A stretch of DNA of 6,835 nt. It comes from Shewanellaceae bacterium. GTDB lineage: Bacteria; Pseudomonadota; Gammaproteobacteria; Enterobacterales; Shewanellaceae. The position numbers and the translations under genes are program-made. Where the stretch lies: positions 1 through 6,835 of the forward strand of contig JADHND010000088.1 in assembly GCA_016779685.1 (NCBI GenBank), read 5' to 3'. The notes under the pieces were generated by a model, which had not been told where the DNA came from, made no database searches, and saw nothing but the letters and a program-made list of their open reading frames with translations. Positions 1 to 6,310 of this stretch are shown one piece after another (the stretch's first letter is position 1; every line of letters begins with the position of its first letter).

Positions 1-108
1 CACCGTTATCTGGAACTGTATTATCCCCACCGTTATCTGGAACTGTATTATCCCCACCGTTATCTGGAACTGTATTATCCCCACCGTTATCTGGAACCGT
101 ATTATTCG
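1..108. repeat. 27-bp tandem repeat (coding minisatellite)
   Basis: Three identical 27-bp units (1-27, 28-54, 55-81) are followed by a fourth, slightly diverged unit (82-108) that differs near its end. The array continues to the left edge, so the copy number is unknown. The period is a multiple of three, so gain or loss of units keeps the minus-strand frame and only changes the length of the GDNTVPDNG linker of the lipoprotein. Confidence 0.95.
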
Positions 109-217
109 TCTTGGTATTTTTTTTATCGATGGCGTCGCAAGAGCTGATGAATATTGGGACAATAAGAGCTGATAATATGGTCACAGCAGTCATAATTTGT
201 CTATAAATATTAAACAT
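1..217 (-). CDS. Lipoprotein with nonapeptide tandem repeats, N-terminal part (runs off left edge)
   Basis: Reading from the ATG at 217 down to the left edge gives 72 codons without a stop, so the gene is partial here. The product starts with a basic and hydrophobic signal segment ending IFISSC, with the Cys at residue 27. This fits a lipobox (family rule: small residues before the lipidated Cys), so the mature protein is probably anchored to a membrane. After a short Lys/Asn-rich stretch come tandem copies of GDNTVPDNG, which are Asp/Asn/Gly/Pro-rich and likely form a flexible linker. The folded domain lies outside the window, so the function is unknown. GGAG on the minus strand at 223-226 sits five bases before the ATG and supports this start; an in-frame Met nine codons in is less well placed. 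It is divergent from the lipoprotein gene at 606. Confidence 0.8.
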   Translation of the reverse strand, partial: MFNIYRQIMTAVTILSALIVPIFISSCDAIDKKNTKTNNTVPDNGGDNTVPDNGGDNTVPDNGGDNTVPDNG

Positions 218-222
218 AACGG

Positions 223-226
223 CTCC
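223..226 (-). promoter_or_regulatory. Ribosome binding site of the repeat lipoprotein
   Basis: GGAG on the minus strand lies five bases upstream of the ATG at 217. It decides the start over the in-frame ATG at 193. Confidence 0.6.
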
Positions 227-284
227 ATTTAATCGCTTAATTTATGGAATATGTCTGTATAAGATAGGTGAGCTGATTTAAGTT

Positions 285-310
285 TAGTTCACTCAAAATG
301 TTCTGGTCAA
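285..310 (-). promoter_or_regulatory. Weak sigma70-like promoter candidate for the minus-strand lipoprotein
   Basis: TTGACC (minus strand, 305-310) resembles a -35 box. A poor -10-like hexamer, TAAACT, lies about 18 bases further on. The -10 match is partial and this AT-rich region would give such hits by chance, so it is only a candidate. Confidence 0.2.
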
Positions 311-499
311 TTGTTTTGGGACAATAAAGAATTAAGATTCAAATTGAATAGGGGGTTGCTGATTCAAAAATGAATGCAATCGTTTATGGTTGTCATATTT
401 AAATTGAGCTGATCACGCTATTGCAGATATCAATGTTGCATACCGTTAAACATGGTCTTGGTTAAAATACACCGGGTTTGATTCATGGCTCATGCGGAT

Positions 500-520
500 T
501 GATTGGGTTGGGTACAATCA
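500..520. repeat. Short inverted repeat TGATTG-N9-CAATCA
   Basis: Perfect 6-bp arms at 500-505 and 515-520 are separated by nine bases, about 85 bases upstream of the DUF5666 lipoprotein start. It could be an operator dyad or a chance match; nothing else supports a function. Confidence 0.3.
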
Positions 521-605
521 GTTATGCTTGTCTTTTTGGCGGCGTTAAATTTAAAAAAATAGTCTAATATTAAAAGAGTTGATACTTAAATTAGAAGTCA
601 TGGAC

Positions 606-2531
606 ATGGAAACATTGCTTTTTCTTCGGACGTGTTTGGTCGCGCTCTTGCTTGGCACTGCGATGGGATGCTCTGAAGATGCATCCGATGGTGCCGCTGC
701 TCCCAGCGTTACTTATGAGGCCTTTGATGGCAACGCCTTTGCGGGTGAAGGTATGGTAACGGGTTTTTTGGGGCTGGTTATTGATGGGATCCCTTATCTA
801 ACGGAAGGCGCCACGATTCAGGATGACGATGGTCAAGACCTGGCTTTGGCTGACTTAGAAATCGGTATGAAAGTGCATGTTCAAGGTAAGTTAGCCGTCA
901 GCGAAGATGGCAACAGCGCTAACGGGTTTTTAAATCAAATCACGATCATCAATCAAGTGCGTGGTTTAATCGAATGGAGCGATGGATCGCGAAAAGTGCT
1001 GAAGGTCAATGGTCAAGATGTGCTGTTTGATGAGAATACGGTGTTCTCTGGATTTGCCACCGACAGCCTGCAATCCATGTTGCTGCCCGGGGTGCAGTTG
1101 TCTATTAGCGGCACTTATGTTACCAATGACACCTTATTAGCGAGCCGAATCAGTCAAAACAATGCCAGCGATGGCCATGCAAGGTGGGAAGGGGGCATCA
1201 CCAACGCAACGGCATCCAGCATGGAGATAAGGGGCATTACCCTTTCTTTTACGGCGACCGAACTCGATGGCTATGTGGTTGCTGATAATAACCATGCCAA
1301 TGTGACTGTCAAGAATTTTGATCCGGCTTTAAAGACCGCTGAGCTGGTTAGTATCAAAGCTGTGGATTTTACTCAAAGAACATTGAATGTTGATGATTCA
1401 TTTGTGATCAGTGGTGCTATTAAGAATTTAAATACGTCGACAAATACCCTGGATATTCGCCAATTACCCATCCAATATGCAGCCGATACGCCGATTGCCT
1501 TTGGTGATGTAACGGATATCGCTGAAAATAAAGTGGTGAGTATTCAAGGTCAGATTAAAGACAATGGTTCTAAGTATCTTGAAGCCAGTCATATTCGAAT
1601 TCACCAACCGTATGCTCACTGGATTAAAGGCAACATCGCCAATATTGAAACCATCGACAATGGTCTGGTCAAAAACATCACGATTGAAAGCCAAAAATAT
1701 CAATTAACTCGTCAAGCCTTGATTCAGAACCTCAAAGACGGTCATGATAGAGATGTTTTTAACACACTGGCGCCAGGTGACATGGTCAGTGTCGGCTATA
1801 TCGATAGTAACGGCACCCATCTGATCACCAAATTACAGCGAACCCGTATGACCGCTGGTGTAGCAAACAACGTGATTGCCCATGCTCCATTAAATGAGAT
1901 CACGTTTAATGCGAGTGACTTTAAATATAATTGTGAAAAGTTTCATTTTGATACGACCCACTCCATTGAGATGAATAGATCTATTTTCCTCGATAAATTG
2001 GGGAGGAGCCAGACGTCAGCCGATTTTAAAACGTATGCTGAAACCTCGGGCAACGCAAACAGAGAAGCGATCTTTACTTATGATAAGTCAGCAACGCCTT
2101 TCAAGCTGCTGAGTATCCATGTACAACCGCTATCGGGTGAAACCGTCTCTTTTTATATGATCAAAGCCGCAGACAAAATGCCCAGTGGAGGAGTCCCACC
2201 GTCAGAGTATAATTTAGAATTTACCAAAGAAACTAGTATCAAGAAAATCACGATTGCAAGTTCGTCAGGCAACTTTAGTGGCGCTACGAAACAAAGTTTC
2301 CAGATTATGAGCAGCGATCAATCCGGTGATGACAGCACCATGAAGTTGGAGGACATTGCGAATGATGCTGATCTTTTCACCGCTATCCATGACGTTTCTA
2401 CTCGTAACGAGGTATATGTCATGCTCCTGTTGACATGGCCAAACCCGACCTCTTTTCAAATAGAAGGTATTTATGTCTTTGATAAAAAAGAATACATCAA
2501 TAAATTTAGAATTTTCCAGGCATTCTTTTAA
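606..2531 (+). CDS. DUF5666-repeat lipoprotein
   Basis: This encodes a predicted exported lipoprotein of about 641 residues. The signal peptide (METLLFLRTC then a Leu/Ala-rich core) ends TAMGC, with Cys at residue 22; the lipobox is imperfect but plausible. The mature protein contains about five units of the DUF5666 type at roughly residues 45-117, 117-184, 188-252, 263-335 and 336-416. Each has a G-x-I/V strand, a Thr or Phe strand, then a turn like LEIGMKVHVQGK or LAPGDMVSVGY, and ends in A-x-x-I. The C-terminal 220 residues (417-641) match nothing I recognise. DUF5666 is a beta-rich domain of unknown role in envelope proteins, so no activity can be given. The start at 606 has AGAAG eight bases upstream; the in-frame ATG at 600 is too close to it, and TTG at 579 is less likely. 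It probably forms an operon with the gene at 2641. Confidence 0.85.
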   Translation: METLLFLRTCLVALLLGTAMGCSEDASDGAAAPSVTYEAFDGNAFAGEGMVTGFLGLVIDGIPYLTEGATIQDDDGQDLALADLEIGMKVHVQGKLAVSEDGNSANGFLNQITIINQVRGLIEWSDGSRKVLKVNGQDVLFDENTVFSGFATDSLQSMLLPGVQLSISGTYVTNDTLLASRISQNNASDGHARWEGGITNATASSMEIRGITLSFTATELDGYVVADNNHANVTVKNFDPALKTAELVSIKAVDFTQRTLNVDDSFVISGAIKNLNTSTNTLDIRQLPIQYAADTPIAFGDVTDIAENKVVSIQGQIKDNGSKYLEASHIRIHQPYAHWIKGNIANIETIDNGLVKNITIESQKYQLTRQALIQNLKDGHDRDVFNTLAPGDMVSVGYIDSNGTHLITKLQRTRMTAGVANNVIAHAPLNEITFNASDFKYNCEKFHFDTTHSIEMNRSIFLDKLGRSQTSADFKTYAETSGNANREAIFTYDKSATPFKLLSIHVQPLSGETVSFYMIKAADKMPSGGVPPSEYNLEFTKETSIKKITIASSSGNFSGATKQSFQIMSSDQSGDDSTMKLEDIANDADLFTAIHDVSTRNEVYVMLLLTWPNPTSFQIEGIYVFDKKEYINKFRIFQAFF

Positions 2532-2627
2532 GCGATACGAGGGCACCATGTATCCTTTAAATCCAGCCGATAGGCAGACTATACTTTAGGCAGTATGTTT
2601 GTAAAATCTATGCATTTAACCTTATAA

Positions 2628-2632
2628 AAGGA
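2628..2632 (+). promoter_or_regulatory. Ribosome binding site of the second lipoprotein
   Basis: AAGGA lies eight bases before the ATG at 2641, a good match in sequence and spacing. The 109-base gap after the DUF5666 gene contains no other clear signal or terminator, so the two genes may be co-transcribed. Confidence 0.65.
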
Positions 2633-2640
2633 ACCGAACA

Positions 2641-3843
2641 ATGACCATCAAAACACAACCCTTGATGCCGTATTTGTTGGCTCTGTTGATGATGACTGGC
2701 TGTAATGATGTCACTGAAGATTCTAATAATGTATCCTTGCCCGACTCACTGATAGATGTTGAGTATACCGATGCAGGTACCCCCGAATCTGAGATTGGTA
2801 TTCCCACTCGCCCGTTTAGCTTCGATAAACTCACTGAATTTAATATTGAAGTGGAGCTGCATTCAGACTACAGAGCAGACTTAAATGTGATCTATAACAG
2901 TTCGGATCATAACTTTGATCCCACTCATGTTCATTCTTTTGTCATGCGATCATCCAACATGACCGTCACCGATTCAAATAACACCGAGTATAACCTTGTT
3001 TTGTATCTAATCCCTTTAGCAGATAAACCGGGTGAATTGATGGTATTGGCCACACTCGATGATGTAAGCATCAGCTTTCTAACCATGTCACATGCTCAAC
3101 AAGCTTTCTTTATAGATACCTTTAACAATCCGTATTACGCAAATAACTACTCACGTCAATCCACTAAAAGTTCTAGCAACAATGAGAGTACGCCCTATTC
3201 GACGATGCATCCTAATTGGGTGGGGAAAAGCATAGATAGCTCCATATCCGTGGCAGCTCCTCAATATCAACCTATGCTGCCTAAATTGCTAGAATTGGCT
3301 TGTTATAAGCCCATGGCTGATGCCAGTTGTCAAACTAAATCTGATAGCAACAGCAACATTCAAGGCCAAACTTTGAACTATCTCCAACCGATAGCGCCAT
3401 TGGGAATGCGTAATAAGAATTGGTATACATTTGATTACCAGGATCCTTTGTTGAAAGACTACATTTTAGGCACCACTTTATCAAGTGAACAAGTAGCAGC
3501 GGCTCAAGCTGAGACGATTCAAGCATTAAGAACCAGCAATTTGCCCGAAGACATTGGCTGGTTTGGCTTGTCTGCTCAAGTCCGCAGTCAATTAAATCGT
3601 TTGCATTATATTGGTATCAATTTAAAATTTTCGATGAATAACGCATCAGCCACTCAAGGCAAGATGTATGTCAAAGAAATAAAAAGAAGGGTACTCAGTG
3701 ACGGTTCTCAAGCTGACCTATTCGATCTAAGCAGCGCCACTGTTGATAGTGATGATGAGTTGGTGGGTAATAATAGTTATACGCCGCTCAATATAGATTT
3801 TCAATTGGATAGTGGCTTGAATACGATAGTGGGGCCAAAATAA
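2641..3843 (+). CDS. Lipoprotein of unknown family
   Basis: The product has 400 residues. It begins MTIKTQPLMPYLLALLMMTG followed by Cys 21, a short signal peptide with a lipobox (MTGC), so it is predicted to be a membrane-anchored lipoprotein. An acidic, Ser/Asn-rich linker follows to about residue 55. A beta-rich region (about 60-150) then has alternating hydrophobic strands such as FNIEVELHSDY and LMVLATLDDVSISFL. Next comes a polar Ser/Asn/Tyr-rich stretch (about 160-190) and a mixed C-terminal half ending in a strand-rich segment. I recognise no family or catalytic motif. It follows the DUF5666 lipoprotein by 109 bases on the same strand, so a shared envelope role is reasonable inference. 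A stem-loop lies just after its stop codon. Confidence 0.8.
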   Translation: MTIKTQPLMPYLLALLMMTGCNDVTEDSNNVSLPDSLIDVEYTDAGTPESEIGIPTRPFSFDKLTEFNIEVELHSDYRADLNVIYNSSDHNFDPTHVHSFVMRSSNMTVTDSNNTEYNLVLYLIPLADKPGELMVLATLDDVSISFLTMSHAQQAFFIDTFNNPYYANNYSRQSTKSSSNNESTPYSTMHPNWVGKSIDSSISVAAPQYQPMLPKLLELACYKPMADASCQTKSDSNSNIQGQTLNYLQPIAPLGMRNKNWYTFDYQDPLLKDYILGTTLSSEQVAAAQAETIQALRTSNLPEDIGWFGLSAQVRSQLNRLHYIGINLKFSMNNASATQGKMYVKEIKRRVLSDGSQADLFDLSSATVDSDDELVGNNSYTPLNIDFQLDSGLNTIVGPK

Positions 3844-3865
3844 GTTTAACCAAGTTGCGGCAACG

Positions 3866-3894
3866 CAGCCTAGCATCTTATCGATGTCAGGCTG
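3866..3894 (+). terminator. Stem-loop after the lipoprotein pair, possible terminator
   Basis: The arms at 3866-3877 and 3883-3894 pair with one mismatch and one G-T wobble around a five-base loop. It begins 23 bases after the stop at 3843. No T-run follows directly, so intrinsic termination is uncertain. A T-rich stretch occurs only about 90 bases later (near 3985-3992). Confidence 0.35.
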
Positions 3895-4036
3895 AAGGTG
3901 TTGGGTGGCGGATCGACTGTCCATAACCAGATCAACCCTCAAAGTTTAAGCGCAATAAGACAGCGTAGTTGTTTGCTTTATCTACTTTTTTGTGTCAATC
4001 TTACATGTATATCTATTCTATCGATGAGTTCTGGGT

Positions 4037-4750
4037 ATGTTGCATAAACTGGTTTTATCAAGGCTTTTATTGACCATGAAAACAGGATGTCAACGTCGAG
4101 CTAGCAGATTGATTTCTATCAAAAAATACACAAAAACAGCGATATTATTTACGGCAATCTTTGTTTGTAACGTATCGGGTCAACCCTTAGAGCCCCAAGC
4201 AGGTCATCCTACCATCCAATTGGACGTGTCTTTGACATCGATTGAAGATGATTTACCGGGTGCAATTCCATTTGATATGGGTACAATTGGGGTCAACCTA
4301 GGTTACGATTATGCCTTAAGTGATAAGATCAGTATTCGGCCAAATTTCAGTTTTGGCCTAGGTCTCTTTGAGGAAAATTTGAAAGTGCAGAATGGTTCTA
4401 CTACCCATGAAGCATCTTTAGAGGTCGATTCTTACTCTCAATATGGCTTTCAACTCAACTTTTATATATTTGAAACACCAGATTTATTGGTTTATGCTGG
4501 TTATTATCATATTAGGTATGCATTGAAAGGTAGTGATGATATCTCTGATGCCCTAGGTTCTAGTTCGACAATGCATGAGAGCACGTTGTTAAAATCGGAT
4601 GGTTATGCTTTTGAACTGGGTTCAGCTTTTCATTTGACGAAGTCCTCTCAGTTAGGTTTGGGTTTCCAGAAGGGGACTTTAAGGAATTCTTATTCTACCG
4701 TGAGTGCTAATATCACTTCATTTAAATTCAGATTAAACTTCCTTTTTTAA
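4037..4750 (+). CDS. Small outer-membrane beta-barrel protein
   Basis: The frame encodes up to 237 residues. A hydrophobic segment, KKYTKTAILFTAIFVCNVSG, before QPLEP looks like a signal peptide. The mature part (about 185 residues) has alternating polar and aromatic strands (GTIGVNLGYDYAL, KISIRPNFSFGLGLF, YGFQLNFYIF, LLVYAGYYHIRYAL, GYAFELGSAFHL, LGLGFQKG). It ends FKFRLNFLF, the terminal Phe recognised by the BAM assembly machinery. This fits the OmpA-like or OMP_b-brl class of eight-stranded barrels; the ligand or role is unknown. The start is doubtful. ATG 4037 and ATG 4076 both have weak ribosome sites and give an unusually long basic N-terminus, while TTG 4109 would give a normal 24-residue signal peptide. 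It follows the lipoprotein pair after 193 bases and may have its own promoter. Confidence 0.75.
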   Translation: MLHKLVLSRLLLTMKTGCQRRASRLISIKKYTKTAILFTAIFVCNVSGQPLEPQAGHPTIQLDVSLTSIEDDLPGAIPFDMGTIGVNLGYDYALSDKISIRPNFSFGLGLFEENLKVQNGSTTHEASLEVDSYSQYGFQLNFYIFETPDLLVYAGYYHIRYALKGSDDISDALGSSSTMHESTLLKSDGYAFELGSAFHLTKSSQLGLGFQKGTLRNSYSTVSANITSFKFRLNFLF

Positions 4751-4876
4751 GGGATCACGGGTGACTATATGAAAGCGGTGTTGTATTCAAAGCCAGCAAG
4801 GGCTGTTGATTCTACGCGATAGCAAACCCATTGTTCTGACATACCCAATGCCAGACATGAAGTCATAAATGATCCC
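4751..4876. repeat. Spaced inverted repeat bounding 126 bp of non-coding DNA
   Basis: GGGATCA-N4-TGAC at 4751-4765 is mirrored by GTCA-N4-TGATCCC at 4862-4876: 11 of 15 positions pair across 96 bases. The left arm begins directly after the barrel gene's stop codon. It could be a small miniature element or a folded RNA; no flanking target duplication is evident. Confidence 0.35.
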
Positions 4877-5039
4877 CCACGATGTTGCGTGTCCCCCTTT
4901 TGAGCATGGCTTATATTCTCGGTATCAGCATTTGAGTTGGATCCCCAAGCAGAATACTTATTCTCTGACCTGTTTTTATCTTTCCCAAATTGTGTTATTT
5001 TATGAGGAAAGGATTTTATTGGAATAAAGCAAAATAGAT
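4751..5039. other. Intergenic stretch, no convincing gene
   Basis: Apart from the inverted repeat at its left end I see no supported gene. A 52-codon plus-strand frame (4869-5027) and a minus-strand frame across the region lack ribosome sites and recognisable sequence. The last 60 bases (about 4985-5039) are AT-rich and probably hold the promoter of the next gene pair, but no clean -35/-10 pair stands out. Confidence 0.5.
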
Positions 5040-5279
5040 ATGTATACATGGCCTTTGAAGCTTGTATGGGTTGGTGTGGGGTGGTTGTCGCTGCCCCGGC
5101 TGGCGCAAAGTTGTCTTCGTCCTGATCCAGCAGCACAACCAGAACTCGAATCCACGGCGAGCTACGTCAGCGAAACCGACTCGGTTGGAACCCTCGAGCG
5201 CTCGCATCATTTGCATCAAAGGCAACGCTATCAAGAAGCCATGGCGCAGCTTTCACTCAAGGAGGGTGTATCTTCATGA
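5040..5279 (+). CDS. Small exported protein of unknown family, coupled to the next gene
   Basis: This encodes 79 residues. The N-terminus (MYTWPLKLVWVGVGWLSL then PRLAQS) has a positive residue, a hydrophobic core and an Ala-x-Ser site, so a Sec signal peptide is likely. A Cys follows at residue 25, so a lipoprotein is possible but the lipobox is poor. The mature part is short and polar: Pro/Glu-rich first, then a His/Gln/Arg-rich probable helix (RSHHLHQRQRYQEAMAQL). The stop codon overlaps the next start as ATGA (5276-5279), the strongest sign that it is a real gene translated together with its neighbour. No good ribosome site precedes the ATG. The DNA from about 5065 is visibly GC-richer than its surroundings, and other frames are also open, so the frame call is moderate. 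Confidence 0.5.
   Translation: MYTWPLKLVWVGVGWLSLPRLAQSCLRPDPAAQPELESTASYVSETDSVGTLERSHHLHQRQRYQEAMAQLSLKEGVSS
5259..5266 (+). promoter_or_regulatory. Strong ribosome binding site inside the upstream gene
   Basis: AAGGAGGG lies nine bases before ATG 5276, within the 3' end of the 79-codon gene. It fixes the start of the 257-residue protein and would allow translational coupling or reinitiation at ATGA. Confidence 0.8.
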
Positions 5280-6049
5280 AGTTTTTTTGGTGCCTGTGGT
5301 TGGGTATGATGAGCGCCACCACCTCGGCCAATTCATTGCTTGAACTCTACGGTCACAAAAACAATGCGTCTTTGTGGACACAACGCGACCTAGAGATTAA
5401 AGAAGTGGCTGATTACATGTATCGACATTACAGCCTATTGATGCCCACCCATGGGTACATCCGTCAGATATTAAGTCACGATTTTCTAAACAAATACAAT
5501 GGACAACTGTATGATTCGCTTTCAGGCAATCATTTGCATCCGGTCGCTGAGCGTCAACTTGAATTGCTATCTAATCACATTGATCATTATCTTCAACATT
5601 TACCCACGCTCGAGTTCACCAGCTATTTACCACTTTATTACCCTAAGGCTGTGATTGATCGATATCAAGTTGGACTGGGGGTTTATGAGCCAGGTTTTAT
5701 TCGTTCATATACCAACTTGCCACATGCTTTTTCAGCTCAAGAAGAGCATTTCTTGCAGCAGGTCCAGATGCCTGAATTAAGTCAAGAGTACGTTAAAGTG
5801 GTTGCTGAAATTCAAGGCAAGCGGGGGCGCATCTTGAAAAAGATTATGGATCCAAATACGCCAATGGTGCTTTGGCCACGCCAAACTCATTATAAAATTG
5901 AAGCAAAACAATACATTGAAGCAGAAAATTTATACATGTTTCGCTACAAAGAGATATCCGCCACCGAAGCCCGCGCTTTGCCCCGCGTCATCGCATCCTA
6001 TTCGGGTCATGCTGTACCCAATGCATTGGTTGAATGCAATAGCGAGTAA
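5276..6049 (+). CDS. Exported protein of unknown family
   Basis: The product has 257 residues, with a clear signal peptide (MKFFWCLWLGMMSATTSA, then NS) that predicts export to the periplasm or beyond. The mature protein looks mainly helical, rich in His, Tyr, Leu and Gln (for example DYMYRHYSLLMPTHGYIRQ and NHIDHYLQHLP). A middle segment has several Tyr and Pro (FTSYLPLYYPKAVIDRYQ), and there is a single mature Cys near the C-terminus (VECNSE). I recognise no family, catalytic motif or membrane segment beyond the signal. The start is set by AAGGAGGG and by the ATGA overlap with the upstream 79-residue exported protein, so the two are probably made together and may interact. It ends 20 bases before the convergent stop codon of the double-glycine peptide gene, across a long hairpin. 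Confidence 0.8.
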   Translation: MKFFWCLWLGMMSATTSANSLLELYGHKNNASLWTQRDLEIKEVADYMYRHYSLLMPTHGYIRQILSHDFLNKYNGQLYDSLSGNHLHPVAERQLELLSNHIDHYLQHLPTLEFTSYLPLYYPKAVIDRYQVGLGVYEPGFIRSYTNLPHAFSAQEEHFLQQVQMPELSQEYVKVVAEIQGKRGRILKKIMDPNTPMVLWPRQTHYKIEAKQYIEAENLYMFRYKEISATEARALPRVIASYSGHAVPNALVECNSE

Positions 6050-6051
6050 AG

Positions 6052-6091
6052 CATGCATGGCTTGACCATCAAGGCGTTGGTGCCATGCATG
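6052..6091. terminator. Long hairpin between convergent genes, probable bidirectional terminator
   Basis: Perfect 10-bp arms CATGCATGGC (6052-6061) and GCCATGCATG (6082-6091) flank a 20-base loop. The loop can pair further (ACCA with TGGT). It starts three bases after the stop at 6049 and covers the last codons of the minus-strand peptide gene. It lacks a long T-run on either side, so termination strength is uncertain. Confidence 0.5.
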
Positions 6092-6236
6092 GGGTGTGTT
6101 GTTCTCTAATCGATTTAATTAAAGTCATGATGGCGACAATTCCAGATAACGTGACGGCACCTAAAGCAACTGCCGTGATAACTGGCGCAAAGCCGCCTTG
6201 TACGTCTTTTTGCTGTTGTTTCGTTATGATCTTCAT
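6069..6236 (-). CDS. Double-glycine leader peptide, class II bacteriocin or microcin-like precursor
   Basis: The gene encodes 55 residues. The first 15, MKIITKQQQKDVQGG, look like a double-glycine leader: Gly-Gly at the end, Val at -4 and Ile at -12, as in precursors cleaved and exported by C39-peptidase ABC transporters. The usual -7 hydrophobic and -8 Glu positions are both Gln here. The predicted 40-residue core starts FAPVITAVALG, has a continuous hydrophobic stretch (residues 18-40) with small-residue spacing (A22/G26, A27/S31) as in membrane-active class IIb peptides, then a basic turn (KSIRE) and a tail with one Cys (TPCMAPTP). AGAGAG lies four bases before the ATG. No transporter, accessory or immunity gene is recognisable in the window. 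It could instead be a small membrane protein, but the leader match makes a secreted peptide the better reading. Its 3' end lies in the convergent hairpin. Confidence 0.7.
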   Translation of the reverse strand: MKIITKQQQKDVQGGFAPVITAVALGAVTLSGIVAIMTLIKSIREQHTPCMAPTP

Positions 6237-6240
6237 AGCG

Positions 6241-6246
6241 CTCTCT
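6241..6246 (-). promoter_or_regulatory. Ribosome binding site of the double-glycine peptide
   Basis: AGAGAG on the minus strand sits four bases upstream of ATG 6236. It is a modest purine-rich match, and the only one at usable distance. Confidence 0.45.
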
Positions 6247-6304
6247 TTTAAAAAATAAGCAACATATCCTTCTTCTAGTGTGAATTACTCCCTCTAAATC
6301 AAAG

Positions 6305-6310
6305 ATTATA
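6305..6310 (-). promoter_or_regulatory. TATAAT, possible -10 box for the double-glycine peptide
   Basis: A perfect TATAAT on the minus strand lies about 70 bases upstream of the peptide start. No good -35 hexamer stands 16-18 bases before it, so it would need an activator or may be chance. It is close to the probable right end of the TnpB element, which could therefore affect this promoter. Confidence 0.3.

Larger units (their letters stand above)
218..605. other. Divergent intergenic region, no gene seen
   Basis: This AT-rich stretch separates the minus-strand lipoprotein from the plus-strand DUF5666 lipoprotein. Every ATG-started frame I read on either strand stops within about 20 codons, and none has a convincing ribosome binding site. 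It must hold the promoters of both genes. On the plus strand TAATAT at 565-570 could be a -10 box, but no good -35 stands at the right distance. The only clear structure is the short inverted repeat at 500-520. Confidence 0.6.

Noticed and set aside
1..108. CRISPR array
   Set aside because: The units are directly adjacent without spacers and translate as a continuous nonapeptide repeat, so it is a coding tandem repeat.
492..548. 18-codon plus-strand frame in the divergent intergenic region
   Set aside because: It is too short, has no ribosome site, and shows no leader or attenuator features.
3844..3906. Integron attC-like site: GTTTAAC right after the stop codon and GTTGGGT 50 bases later around a stem-loop
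   Set aside because: The boxes fit the loose R-site consensus, but the two sides are very unequal in length (15 and 5 bases outside the inner stem). There is no integrase, no second site after the other genes, and the genes are not arranged as cassettes.
3727..3942. Minus-strand frame over the end of the lipoprotein gene
   Set aside because: It mostly overlaps a better-supported plus-strand gene, and the part beyond it contains the stem-loop. No homology is recognised.
4869..5027. Plus-strand 52-codon frame
   Set aside because: There is no ribosome binding site, no signal or motif, and its start lies inside the inverted-repeat arm.
5040..5049. Perfect palindrome ATGTATACAT at the start codon of the small exported protein
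   Set aside because: A 10-bp AT-rich palindrome is expected by chance in this DNA, and there is no second copy or nearby promoter to make it an operator.
4765..5136. Minus-strand open frame of 123 codons opposite the intergenic region
   Set aside because: It has no ribosome site, no recognisable domain and a mixed composition, and it overlaps the coupled plus-strand gene, which has better support.
5016..5343. Other open frames on both strands over the GC-rich small gene
   Set aside because: They lack a signal peptide, ribosome site or coupling. The frame from 5040 has the export signal and the ATGA overlap.
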